Below are positions 45,845 to 58,135 of a stretch of DNA of 64,000 nt, piece after piece. The notes beneath the pieces were generated by a model. That model had not been told where the DNA came from. It did no database searches and worked only from the letters and a program-made list of their open reading frames with translations. Each line of letters starts with the position of its first letter. Position 1 is the stretch's first letter. Made by a program: the position numbers and the translations under genes. Source of the DNA: Capitella teleta (taxonomy: Eukaryota > Annelida > Polychaeta > Capitellidae); contig KB298546.1 in the NCBI GenBank assembly GCA_000328365.1, positions 92,575-156,574 on the forward strand. The letters are read 5' to 3'.

Positions 45845-48435
45845 TTGAATTGAATTGAATTGAATTGAATTGAATTGATTATTTTATATAACGCAACATG
45901 ATGTATGATGCATCTCTATGCGCTTCACAAAGCCATGTCATTGGGAAATTCTGAAGAAAAAAAAATGCGTTTTCAAGTTCTTTTTAAAAGTAGAGAAAGT
46001 CATTGGTTTACGGAGGCTCATTGGCAGAGCATTCCACAGGCGTGCACCGAGACCCCCGAGAGTTCGAGCACCATGAGTTCCTTGTTCGCAATTGGACGAC
46101 TTTGAATGGGTCGTCACTTGAACGCAGATTTCGGCTGGGTACATAGGGTCTGCACAACTTCTTGAGATAGTAAGGCGCCGATAGGGAGTGGCATGACTTG
46201 TGGATCATTGAAAGAACTTTGAATTCAATGCGATTTTTGATCGGCAGCCAGTGGAGGGCTGCCAGGACAGGGGAAATGTGCTCACGTTTCTTAGTGCGAG
46301 TGAGCAGCCTGGCTGCATTGTTCTGGGCGACTTGGAGTTTCCTTAGTTGACAGTCAGGCAAACCCATGAGGAGTGCATTTTGAAAGTCCAGTCGCGAGGT
46401 TACTGTGGCATTGATGGCATTAGCACAGGCACTGTCACTAAGAAATGGGCGAACCTTGGCGATGCGCTGTAGGTGATAGTAAACAGCGCTGGTCGTATGG
46501 TTCACTTGGTCTTTCATTGAGAGACGGCAGTTTAAATATGCCCCAAGGTTCTTCACGAGAGGGGCAGGCTTGATCACAGCATTGCCAACCTTGATCTCAA
46601 CTGGTTGGCGGGGCTCGTGCCTGGAGATGAGGAGTACCTCGGTTTTGGCATCATTGAGCTTAAGTTTGTTCGACTTCATCCAGGAGCGAACGCTTGTAAT
46701 GCACTCCTCTATGTCACGGATCTGTTTTTGCAGCTTGGTAGGGTCTTTTATATTGACACGACAGTACAATTGCGTGTCATCAGCATAGCTATGACGCAAT
46801 ACTCCATGATTATCAATGATGCTTCCTAGAGGTATCATGTATATCAAGAACAACGGTGGGCCCAATACCGAACCCTGGGGAACGCCTATGTCCAAATCGC
46901 TTGACTCAGAAATCTTGTCACCAATGCGTACAACTTGAGTCCGCTCCATGAGGTATGACTTCACCCATGCAAGGGCAGAACCTTCTAGGCCGATTTCAGA
47001 TAGGCGAGTAAGGAGCAGCGCATGGTCGATTGTATCGAAAGCTGCGCTCAAGTCCAAAAGGATCATGAGCACAGCGTCACCGGCGTCAAGGAGGAGTTCG
47101 ATGTCAGACTTGATATACAGCAGTGATGTTTCCACGCTGCACTCTTTGCGATAAGCCGACTGAAGTTGATCGTGAAGGTTGTGCCGCGTCAGGTGATCGG
47201 TCAGCTGCCTAGCAATGACCTTCTCCATGACCTTTGCGATGAACCCAATATTTGAGACAGGGCGGTAATGGGCAAGGTTATTGGGGTCCAATCCCGACTT
47301 TTTCAGGATTGGCGCGATAACTGCTTTCTTGAGTTCTGCAGGAACACATCCTTCTGTGATCGAACGATTTATGATGTTCACAATCGCTGGGAGAGCAGCC
47401 TCAAGAACAGCACCCTCTTTCAGCAGAGGCGTCGGAATTGAATCCTGCATGCAAGTTTTAGACCCTGAGGTTTGGATTATCTTTCTCAGGTCTTCGGCTG
47501 AGCATATATCAAAAGTCTCTAGGGCAGGCGCACCTGTCCTCTCAGCTACAAGGGGCTGTGGTGTGGTCAAGGATGGCAACGTCGGAGAGGCATCAAGTTC
47601 AGCCCGAATTTGGTGAATTTTGTCGTAGAAGAACTTATTGAAGGTTTGTGGCAGGTCTCCCAGAGGAACATTTGTAGGCAGCGTGTGGTTTGGCTCTTTG
47701 TGGAATAGGTTGTCGACCAGTCTGAATACTTCCTTCGCGGATGCTGATGCGAATTTTTGGTGGAAGTATTCCTTCTTAGTGTTCTGGATAAGTTGTACGA
47801 CTTCCATGCACTGATCCACATAGATCTGCCTGTGCACTTCAAGTGGGGATTTTCGGAACTGTCTCTCATACTTTCTTCGGACGACGCGAGCTGAGTGGAT
47901 AGCATCACTATACCACGGTTTCATGCCATGACCTTTTAAAGTGATTTGTCGAAGTGGCGCATGAGCATTTGTGACGTCCAAACAGCGTCTGTTGAATGAT
48001 GAAACAAGGTCGTTGAGATCATCGTCTTGAAGATCAGCCAGATCAGCACCAAGGTCTTCTGCAAAGGCTTCAACGTCCACTCGTTTCAGGCTTCTGCTCA
48101 TGGTTTGGCGTTTCTTCTTTCCATCGTAGCATGACAAGGCAAGGTCACATGCAATTACGAAATGATCACAAAGTCCGATGTCCACCACATCTTTTAATAC
48201 AATCCGATCGACGGGTTGCATCCGAGTTAGCACCAAGTCCAGGGTATGCTTCTTTGTGTGCGTCGGAACATGCACGTGCTGCTTCATGTCTAACGCAGCC
48301 ACGATATCACGAAAATGACTGGCAATTGAGTCATTCTTATCATCCCAGTGAATATTGAAATCACCCAATACGCACAGATCGCCGTTTATGCGAGAGCAGA
48401 GTGAGGATAAAAATTCTTCAAATTCAGCCAATGTT
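45845..48435 (-). mobile_element. 5'-truncated LINE of the CR1/L2-like group
   Basis: The main minus-strand frame (48431-46008, about 807 residues) starts inside the endonuclease domain (CVLGDFNIHWDDKND, then TLDLVLTR). A full RT follows: AHYRPVSNIGFIAKVMEKVI, LDLSAAFDTIDH, GVPQGSVLGPPLF and the catalytic SYADDTQLY. The C-terminal HWLPIKNRIEFKV and ARLWNALPMSLR motifs follow. A one-step frame change near 46075 moves the last part (RLWNALP ... FKKNLKTHFFFF) into another frame. The 3' end is an (ATTCA)n tail at 45845-45880. Truncation removes ORF1 and the first half of the endonuclease. It looks fairly young because the RT frame is still open. Confidence 0.9.
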
Positions 48436-48849
48436 TGTGGCGAAACTTGCCTCCACGTATATGCATTGTGTTACCTTAATGGCACTAAGAACAATTTCGT
48501 GTACATTTCAATATTATGAACCTTGCTAATATTGCTACCTTGACGCCAATTAATATTACGTGGTTGACTTCTCGCCAAGCTCAATGAGAAACAAAGAGTG
48601 CGTTATGATTTTGTGTATATTTCGCCGCGTGTTTCAAGCGGATTCAGAAGAACGAGAATCTACGTGATTTCGTCGGCGTCGCTTTTGTTGGTGAAAATTT
48701 TAGCTGAAAACAGAAAAAAAGACGATTTTCGGCGATTTGTGCGGTAATTATTCCCAGGCTAAACTAAAATTCTCTGTTTCATTTTTAAAATGAAGCTCCT
48801 GGCAATAAATTGAAGGTTCACTTGTCATATCACCCCGGATCCCCAAAAC
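48436..48849. other. Intergenic, no gene seen
   Basis: No gene. It contains AGAGTGCGTTATGATTT at about 48595, matching motifs in the cubilin promoter and its inverted copy. Confidence 0.4.
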
Positions 48850-49089
48850 CACAGGGAGTCTTACCAGTATTAGTATAGACATAATAAGTACCATCTTAGT
48901 CACAGGGAGTCTTACCAGTGCGCTATGGAATCTGGATACATGGAATGCCTATGCAGCCTTCTAAACAGTATATAATAATATCAAGAAAAGTCACTGATTT
49001 CTCAGAATAACAATAACAAAGCCTCAGAAGCTACATTCCATTCACGGGAGAGAGCTGAGGCTTCGGATCTGGCAAGATTATGAATAAAG
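48850..49089 (-). mobile_element. H2 end fragments (truncated copy)
   Basis: CACAGGGAGTCTTACCAGT occurs at 48850 as a short scrap and again at 48901, where it continues through about 185 bp of the right end of H2 (inverted relative to copy A). It reaches TTATGAATAAAG and then directly meets the H1 element. The order is the mirror image of 2701-2845. Confidence 0.75.
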
Positions 49090-50757
49090 TAGAGCTGTGC
49101 AAATATCTGTATCCGTGATCCGTCGGATATTGGGTGTGTTCAGTACTAATCATTATTTGCGTGTCAGCACGGATAGTTAAAACACGGATAGTGTAAAATT
49201 GAAGTGTCCGTTTCGAGCACTGGGGGTCTTACCAGTGAGCCAGCAGATGTGGACAAAACTCAATGCAGTGAATGCTTTCTGTCTATATAGATAATATCAA
49301 GGGAAGTCACTGATTCCTGTCAATCTTAGGACGCTTGCCTCGAAAGCAATCTTCTCTTCAAAAGAGGGAGCCGAAACTTCGGATCTCGCAAGATCACCAA
49401 TAAATGAAACGATTGACACCAATAATCTCGTACGGCAACGCCTAATTACTAATTAATTGGCCAAAAATCCAATTAGTTGCAAAACGACTAGTTACGGGTA
49501 CGATGCATCCATTTTGTCGGACCGCAGCAAATTTTCAGCCCGCAGCGAACTCACGATTGCTAAATGTCGAAATAAAATCCTTAAAACCGGAATGGAGCTG
49601 CAAAAGTGTAGAGTTCAGGATACATTCTTAATTTAACAGATTGGCTTTAGAGAGAAACATCCTGTCTGTAATTGTCTCTCGAACAATAAAAGCTATTATG
49701 AGAGTCAAATTGAGCATGAAATAGGCTAGAAAAAGGAGTTAGAGTTGAAAGACACATTGCATTTAAGTAAGTTGATTTGACGGGAATTAGCAGACGACAC
49801 ATACAGCGCCCTCTGGTGTATATGTTTAGAATCGTTTTATATACCTCACAACATGTTGTGTTATCTATCTAATAATTTTAGAATTTATAACAAGTATTAC
49901 GAACTATAAAATTATCTGAATACTGTTATATGCATCGAATAATTTATAGAATCATTCTGCTGGACTGATCTCTATCGAGTGAATGCTTTGATTAATTTCA
50001 ATTGCATTTCTCAGCTGAACTATTATTGATCAATCACTGAGCGGCTTGTTAAGGTGAAGGTCGAATGCTGCAGCCATCGTACCCGTTGCTAGTCGTTTTG
50101 GAAATGAACGCATTTTTGTGCAATTAATGACTAATTAGTCACTGCCGGGTGGAGTTTTTGGTGTCTATAGGTTCATTTATTCATAATTTTGCCAGATCCG
50201 AAGCCTCAGCTCTCTCCCGTGAGGGGAATGTAGCGTCCGAGGCTTTGTTATTGTTCTTCTGAGAAATCAGTGACTTCCCTTGATATTATCATATACTGTC
50301 TTAGTCTGTCTAGAAGGCTGCATAGGCATTCCATGTATCCAGATTCCAGAGCCCACTGGTAAGACTCCCTGTGGTTTCGAGCGCACAGTGAGCGTAGCAC
50401 ACAGCCATTCCGCACACAAACGCTGCTCACTGAAGCTGAGCAATGTCAATTACAAGATTACACGATGTCAACAATGCGCTAATTCTGATTTGTTTTAAAT
50501 AAACAAAATTCTATGCCCTTGAATCTCTTCAGTCATCATGCAAAAGTGACGTTATCACGCGTTGTTGACTTATTCTCCTTTGGTGCTTATTTTTCAACAT
50601 GTGACAGTTTTCGTGTGAACCACAAACAGCACTGAATTTCATCACTTTCTCGTCCTTGAACTATGTTTGAAATTGATCAGACATGTGCAGTTAATAGTAC
50701 GTGTACATGTACTTGGCGATCTAGTGACTTGAATTATTGCAAACTTTCTATACAACA
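49090..50757 (-). mobile_element. H1 hAT-like foldback element, second copy, truncated and split
   Basis: 49090-49217 (from TAGAGCTGTGCAAAT) and 50374-50757 match the minus strand of about 2700-2575 and 2580-2190 of the first copy. It is interrupted by the H2 element at 49218-50373. The inner remainder and the far arm are missing at 50757, about 180 bp before the SMARCE1 start codon. Confidence 0.75.
49218..50373. mobile_element. hAT-like non-autonomous element (family H2), complete copy B
   Basis: 1156 bp, ends CACTGGGGGTCTTACCAGTG and (inward) CACAGGGAGTCTTACCAGTG. The 8-bp target duplication GTTTCGAG is exact at 49210-49217 and 50374-50381. It is nearly colinear with copy A and inserted into an H1 element. 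By eye the two H2 copies are very similar. Confidence 0.88.
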
Positions 50758-50937
50758 ATCTACTTCACTATCGGCGACAGGCAGATACGATAGCGCTGAA
50801 TTGGCTTCTCTCTCGTCGTTACCTTGAAAGTTAACATTAAACTCAGGGACAAAGCAGTGACAGTGTTTCACTGTGTGAAACTCGACGGCTAACCTGAATT
50901 CTTCTGTTTTTCTTCAGGACGAACAGCGCCCCCTACG

Positions 50938-53900
50938 ATGTCTCTTCCGAATTACAGAGCAGTCGGTGGACCACGTAAGTGCGAACGAGAGTGCTGTGTC
51001 CCCAGGAATGCTTTGAGCTAATTAATTAAGAGTTGGATAAACGAGAGAATTGTGATGATGATGTATTGCAGGCATGCCCTCCTCAGTCACCCATCAGCTG
51101 CTAAACCAGCCGCCATTGCATATGCAGCCGCAACATCACAGTCGTCAGAATCCCAGATTCTCATCCTATTCGTCTCCTTTTCCCTCTTCAGGTATCTCTG
51201 GGATCGGAAGATCAACCGTATGTATATTACTAACTTCCTAGTTTTGTAGTCATTTATTTTCATCAATTATTATTAGCACTTCAAAGTCCTTTGTGCGACA
51301 TTTCTCTGCATGGTAGATCAGTAGCATATAATGCTGGTTTCTTACCTCAAAGTTTTATGCATTTTCTGTATTAATTTTAGTGATTTTAGATAATTTGCTC
51401 AAAATAAAAATCTAATTATTTGTGATCTGTCATGAGTTTGTAGAACCTTCTTTTCTGCTAAACGCAAGCAAGGAATTCTTGCATCATGGCATCTCTAATG
51501 AAAACTTTGTTGATTACTAGTAGTAACTAATTAACTCTTTAACCAATTAGATTCATTCTCAGGAGTTCTTTGATGTAATAATCAATTCAAACATAAAAGA
51601 CTCATTGACTCAGTTGTTTAGATTTCTTTAGTGCTTTCATCTTAACCATGGTGCAGTACTCACTTGCTTCTTTCTTATTATTATAATCATAGATTTGTAG
51701 TAGAGCTTTGTTGCCATTTTTCACATTATGCATAGATCAAGTCGTGAAATTGTGTTTTTTAAAATCTCATATATTTTTTTTTGCATTTCGATGGACTTAT
51801 TTTTGCGATATGCCGAGATAGCTTTTTCTGTCAGCAGTATTTTTTAGGTCAAACGTCCTCTCCCTTCTGTGCACAATCTGAGCCCATCGCTTCGTTACCA
51901 TGGCACCAGCTGATCTCCAAATATATTGCTATCTTTTTCTATGAAGAACCAGAGAAAGAGCTGCCAGAGTAGAAGCATTGAACCAAGCAGTTGAGTTAAA
52001 AAGAAAAAGAGTAAAACTGCCAGCAGCACAGAAGAGGGGCGGACGTCAACAATAGTTTGCATGTTTTTCCGCTTGTGCATGTGTTTCGCTTGCAACTAAC
52101 GTGGTCTCCCTGACCTTTGACCCTCCTCCCAAAGGGTTACCTCTCCTCCCCGTATTCACAGGACACCGTGAAGGGAAGCAACCCCTTCGTCTCAAACCCC
52201 CACGGACATCCCTCTTTCACTCCCACCAAGATTGGAGCGCGCAATGTATGTTTTCCCAGGTTAATCGGTCGCCGTGGTTACTCTGAGTGGTTTACACAGG
52301 TTGAGTCGAAGGTGATCAAGATGCCAAAGGCCCCGGAGAAGCCTCTGATGCCGTACATGCGGTACTCCCGCAAGGTCAGCTCCAAGGTCTGGGATCAGGT
52401 CAAGGCCTCCAATCCGGACGCCAAGCTCTGGGAGATCGGGAAAATTATCGGACAGATGTGGAGGGAACTGGCTGACGGGGAAAAGCAGGAATACTTGGAT
52501 GAGTACGATGCGGAGAAGGTAGTTGTTGCCGTTCGCTTGTGATTGCTCATTGAGACACGTGTGTTTAGTGCAAGTACATGGAAGCAATGAAGTCCTATCA
52601 CAACTCTCCCGCTTACCAAGCGTACATATCGGCTAAAAATAAAGGCACTCACCAAGACGACGACCACGACGACACTCCATCGCGCAAGGATCACCGCAAG
52701 AACCAGCAGCAGGCGGCTGTGGCGGCTGCAGCCGATGCCAGGATCAGCATCCAGCCGGCTCAGGACGAGGATGACATGGATGATGGCTTCTCCGTGAAGC
52801 ATCTCTCGGCCGCTCGCTACCAGAGAAATCATCGTCTTATCAACGATATCTTTAGCGAGACTTCTGTGCCTGACATACGCACTGTGGTGACCACGTCACG
52901 AATGAATGTGCTCAAGCGGCAAGTGCAGTCGCTCATGATGCATCAGGTTGGTTGATTTTTGCTTCATTTAATGTTGATTTTTGGTTTATATTTTTTTTGG
53001 GTTGATTTAATGTAGATTTTTGGTTGATATTTGGTTGATTTAATGTTGATTTTTGGTTGATATTCTTTCTCAGAAAAAGCTAGAGTCTGAGCTGACCCAG
53101 ATTGAAGAGCGACACGAGGCGAAGAAAGCCAAGTTCAGCGACTGCAGCGAAACATTCCAAACGGATCTGAAGAAGGTTCTGGAAGAAGTGCGGACGCAAT
53201 GCAAACCTCACGATTGCTTTTTCAGCTGTGTGACGAACGTCCTCAGATGACGGATGAGCTGTTCCAGACGATGGTCTCCAAAGCGAAAGCAGACATCATT
53301 GAACGCCAGAAACAGGCTGTTCTGGATCAAGAACTGAAGCTGAAACAGGAGGAAGAAAAGAGGAAGAAGGAGGAAGAGGAGGAGCAGAAGAGGAAAGAGG
53401 AAGAAGCCAGGGCAGCTGAGGAGGCGTCCGATGCCTCTCAGGTACGCATTGATGTTGCTCTCCTGTGCATTATATTACGCAAGAGATTCTCATGCACTGT
53501 TTTAGCTGCTCTGCTGCACTTGTTGCTTTTATTCGTGGTGTCGGTGGTTTTTTTTTTTTTTTACGCTTTGTGGTGAATTGTATTTTTTTTACTGTTGCAT
53601 ATATATTTTTTTTGTTTTTTTTTCCCTGACTTTTAAAAAATCAGAACGAAGAGAAAAATGGAGAAGAAAAAGAAGAAAAAGTTGAGAAAGAAGAGAAAAC
53701 AGAAGATGAGGACAAAGAGGAAGAAAAAGAAGAGGAAGAGAAAGAAGATGAGAAAAAGACGGAGGAGGGTGAGACAAAGGAGGAGAAAAGCGAAGAAACT
53801 GAGGAAGAAAGCAAGCGAGAAGAGGTCTGAAAATCAATTAAAGAAAAACATTTCTTGTTTTCAAATGTGTTTAGCAACATGTATGCACTATTTGGTTAAG

Positions 53901-54302
53901 GCAAAAATAATTTGCACTCGTTGGCTTCTGATAAGGTGCCTTATGTGGCTTTCATTTGCTGCGTTTTGTAATAAAAATTTTATTTTTTATTTTTTTTAGG
54001 ACACTTCGAATGAGGCTGTGGACGGTGAAACAGATGAATCTGGTTAGTGTATTGGATCTGGCGAATGAAATAGTAATATATCTCTATGCTTTTATTTGGG
54101 TTTTTGTTTGGAATTATTATAAGATTAATGATTAAAATTTTATGTTTTGCAAAACGGAGGAAGAAATCTAAAGAAAAAAAAATAGATTGTATTTAATTTT
54201 GCAATAAAATGTGTTTTCGTTTGTTTTTCAGGTGTTGAGAAAATGGAAACGGATCAATCGACTGAGGAAACCGATAAAACTGACGAAGAAAAGCGAGATT
54301 GA
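50938..54302 (+). CDS. SMARCE1: SMARCE1 (BAF57), SWI/SNF chromatin-remodelling subunit
   Basis: The exons I assign are 50938-50974, 51072-51191, 52135-52245, 52300-52518, 52569-52946, 53074-53175, 53226-53441, 53645-53824, 54000-54042 and 54232-54302. [12 protein letters not shown] opens the protein. [19 protein letters not shown] precedes the HMG box in exon 4 ([17 protein letters not shown], then [25 protein letters not shown]). Exon 5 has [11 protein letters not shown], the [14 protein letters not shown] block and [10 protein letters not shown] coiled coil and a Glu/Lys-rich tail follow, as in BAF57. Role: a DNA-binding HMG-box subunit of BAF complexes in the nucleus. The exon 2-exon 3 junction does not join in frame as drawn, so an exon may be missed. 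A TTTTTCTTCAG acceptor at 50907-50917 suggests a 5' untranslated intron. AATAAA is at 54366. Confidence 0.93.
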
Positions 54303-54371
54303 TTTCAATTTTAAAAGCTCATATTGTATAATCTTGTGTGTTCATTTATTGCGTGAGATCCTTTCAATAAA

Positions 54372-55951
54372 GCATTTCTGCCCAGAAACATTTTTATCTC
54401 TTTATTTCCTTGCACACGTGTACATAGCGAGTGATGCCTCATTAAGCATAATAATTTTATAAACTATTGCGTAAGCGAATCGAGGCACCAACAGCATCAC
54501 CATGGCCACCCCAGGGAAGGCATGGAGCCGATGTGACCCTTCATTAAAAGGTCATGTGCATAATTTGGCTGCAATATATCTAGTGAATAATGATGAATAA
54601 TAGCTAATGCAATCTGTTAATACGATGGCGTCCATTTGTATAAAATGTTTGTGCGTTATGAGCTGTTTGCTCTGACGAACTCTTTTTAGTGCGTTATGAT
54701 TAACCCAATTCACCGAGGTGACTCGTAATCATAACGCACGCTTGGATTGCACATGGCCATGTGGATTCAGTCGAATGAGGCATTGTACTGAAGACTGCGA
54801 TCTTCAAGGGTTGTTATAACAATTGATGTCGTGTGGAAGGGGAGCTGTGTTATGTAACCATGATTTGTGGGGATGGTGCAATAGGAGTCTTGGAACGAGA
54901 TTAGCGGTCAAATGTAGGTCACTGCATGGACACGCTGCTGCAGTACTGAGCATTTATTGTTCATCAAATTATTAATATTGGTGACTACACGATTGTAACA
55001 TCGAAGGCATCGTTCATTGCTGACGAAGTGTGTGTGGCCAGTAGAAATTGAATCTATTTACAGGGAAATCGATGGCACAGTTAAGTGACCAGCAACATTA
55101 CAAGAAGTCACAATAGTTGATAGATTGAACGCATATCCACAGCTAACAGAAGGTGGGTTAATGTATATGTGCGGTTGACCCACTGCCAATAATCTCGCTT
55201 TGTAAACTTAGTATATGCAAAATACACGCATGTTTTCAGTTTTTAGGTTTCTCCTTCATGCAAAAGGCTTGGGCGCAAAAAAATTAAAATAAAAAAAAAT
55301 AAAAAGCCAATTAAATTAATGATAATAATTAGCCAACTAATTATTAATGATAATAATTAGTGAGTTCTCCAGAACTACTTATGTTTTCAGTGCACTAATT
55401 GTGAGTCTCAGTTCAGTGCACGTAAATCTCACGCAAAGTCAAAATAGCTGACGTCATACGGTGATTATAAATTTATAATGCATGTTGTGAAAACTACAGA
55501 CAAGTATAATTTTAGGATCAATAATGACTTTGTTAACTCGACATTCCACTGAGAATGTAATCCTGAATTAATACCGTGATACCGCATTAAACAATAGCTA
55601 GTATATACGCGAATACATTGCAATGTTCACCAGATCACGTTATATATAATATCATTATATAAGTATACTGGATGAAAGCCGTGAAGATTCGGTTCATTTG
55701 TGATTGTTCTCGTTCGCAATGCGTGCGAGAGAATTTCACTTCAGCGATTTCTTCTTTCATTTCGTTATAATTTCGTTCGTTCGAGCTTTAAGGTCACGTG
55801 ATCGTCTGCAAGACAGCCAAGCTGCTGATTCATAGACATGGCTGCATATAGACAATCTCCTAAATAGATGCTCTGAGGTACCGACAATTTATTTGACATT
55901 TTGTGTCCAGAATTGAAGGTAACAATATCGTCGCACCAAGGAGAGTATATA
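54372..55951. other. Intergenic after SMARCE1
   Basis: No gene seen. Paired GTGCGTTATGA motifs lie at 54651-54699 and an inverted CATAACGCAC at about 54731. The rest is AT-rich. Confidence 0.4.
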
Positions 55952-56633
55952 CAGAGTAGACCAGAAGTGGTCTATCTATTGATTCTACTCCATGTTAAAG
56001 ATTTCCACGCTTTTCAATGGCGCTGCGCTTTTTGGGAAAGTGTTACAAAGCAGTTTGTAAAAAAAGATAAGAGAAATAAATACTTGGTTTGGATAGTCTA
56101 ACATGTCATGCTGATATTCCTATCAATGCCATCAACATTTATGTCGATTTATCTCAATTAATAGAGTGCACTCATCATTTCGCGATACTTCCACTTTGGC
56201 GGCAAACAAGGCCCCACACCATGGATAAATTTGATTCAACGCATAATTAAGGCGAAGCTCTCGTACTATTTTTGTTTATTGTTTGGGAATGCTATTGTTG
56301 TGACAGTAACACTAATGTTTATCTTCTAAAATAAAAAAAGTAGTTTTTATTAATTAAAGCACCATACAAGAGATGACATTCCTTAATGCTCGTTCAGTGG
56401 CTCATCTGATTTTGCTCTCTTCGCGATCACTCACCATGAAACGCATTTAAATGTTCCTCCCTCAGTAAAAATAAACTTTTTATTTGATTTCTTTGCATAA
56501 ATCGGCGAAGAATAAATTAGTCAATCCATACCACGCGGTAGTTATTTTTCGAATAATAAAAAATAAATAAAAAATAGAAAAAAAAAGCAATTTTTGTTAT
56601 TATTACACGGTAGACTACTTTTGGTCCACTCTG
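55952..56633. mobile_element. Mariner-type MITE, copy 3
   Basis: TA-flanked (55950-55951 and 56634-56635), with ends CAGAGTAGACCAGAAGTGG and CTACTTTTGGTCCACTCTG. Inner sequence around 56380-56540 matches copies 1 and 2 (TTCCTCCCTCA and CAATCCATACCA blocks). About 682 bp, no transposase. Confidence 0.8.
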
Positions 56634-56635
56634 TA

Positions 56636-57887
56636 TGCTTGTGAATACCACATGGACTGACCCGACAGCTTTTTGCGGACACGCGAGCAACAATATCTCA
56701 CCATGCATGATCATTCACGGTGGGACTAAACACCATTCACTCCAGACGTTGAAGAAAGAAAATCGGAATATATTGGTAATCGGGAGTGGAGCAAGGCCAG
56801 ACAATAGCACGGAATGACCAGCGGTCAGCAAGAAGCAATATAAGATCAGCTCAAAATCCGAACGAATGGCGATCTGTGGTCCAGTGATCTATGCCCCTCC
56901 CCCTCCCCGGAAATACGTCCAGGAATTTCATTTCTCGTATTTTTCATTATTTTGCTGAAAGAAATCGATCATCCTTGAGGTCATGGTAAATCTATCGCAT
57001 TAAGCAACCAAATCACGAATCGTTCGAATACAAATTCATCATTTGAAGAAAGCATAAGTCTAAAATGAAGGAATTGGCCTCCACTGCTGAATGCATCGAA
57101 GCGTCCATGGCAACGGACTGAGCCGCTCTAAATTCATGGCTTACGGAGCTAGGCTCTTTCCTTTCAGCGAGCGGATTCTGCGGATTTTCAGGGCAAGTCA
57201 CGGGTTAAGTATAATAAATATTATGGAATTTGGCCGGATAAAAAAAGCCCCTGGATTTGCAGAAGATAAAATTAGAAAATTGTATGAATGCATTGACTCT
57301 GATACGTGGGCGGTTTTTGTTGTTCTCTTCGTGACGTCACAGGCAAGAAGTGACGTCACGGTAAGTGTTGTTTCAGATGTTATTCTATGTGCTGTCAACG
57401 TGATTACTTCAAAGTCGATTGCTCGGCTATATGCATGGAATCTGATCACCACTTATGACGTCATCACCCATTCTCAGTCGTGCTTATTTTTTTTTATTTA
57501 TACTGTTCCTAAACCATTGATACACCCAACACTATTTCAAAGAACAAAGCGGATAAATTAATTAAATTTAATTTAGTACTCAGTTAGGGGTCATTATTGT
57601 GAGTCACAATGTCAAACATTTGTCCAAAGAACATCAAAGGATATGTATATATTTTTTTGTTTGTTCACTTAACCCTCACACGCCAGGATTTTTCAAAGAA
57701 ACAATCTACAATTGACGAGGTTCCATAATTCTGATCTAGCTGTAGGGCGTGACCTTCATGTGACCCCCGGCGTGACCTCCGTGTAACCTCATCTCCGAAT
57801 CGGTTCTTAAAACGATTGCAGTGAACTGAGAGGAATGATCGTTGATCTCAGTTAAACCCTAACGTGTATTATTGGTGACAAATATAG
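56636..57887. other. Intergenic with CRE-type palindromes
   Basis: No gene is supported. A 156-codon open frame at 57091-57561 lacks any recognisable domain. TGACGTCA occurs at 57332, 57351 and 57456. Confidence 0.4.
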
Positions 57888-58135
57888 GGATTACGCCGGC
57901 GTCCACATGGCGATCTTCCCGCCAACACAACTGTTGTCAAGATGTCCATCTTGACCGACCGAGAACTCCTTGGTCGCTGGCTGCAGTGAGAACGGCCTTA
58001 CACGCTCAGAAATTACTGCGCTGTTTATATATATTCATTAGAAACCCTTTGTGCTAACTAATATGTTTTCCTTTGTTCTGTTACTTGTCATATTGTACTT
58101 CGAGTGCGTAATAAACATTGAATTGAATTGAATTT
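57888..58135 (+). mobile_element. Possible LINE 3' end with (GAATT)n tail
   Basis: A GC-richer block ending GTGCGTAATAAACATTGAAT and GAATTGAAT repeats looks like the 3' untranslated end of a non-LTR retrotransposon. No RT sequence is present, so this is weak. Confidence 0.3.

Noticed and set aside
46570-47616. Several plus-strand open frames of 70-110 codons
   Set aside because: They lie antisense to the LINE reverse transcriptase and have no domains of their own.
53589-53880. Minus-strand serine- and leucine-rich open frames
   Set aside because: They are shadows of the Glu/Lys-rich SMARCE1 tail exon.
57091-57561. 156-codon plus-strand open frame
   Set aside because: No recognisable motif, no splice or polyadenylation context, and it crosses CRE palindromes; more likely chance.
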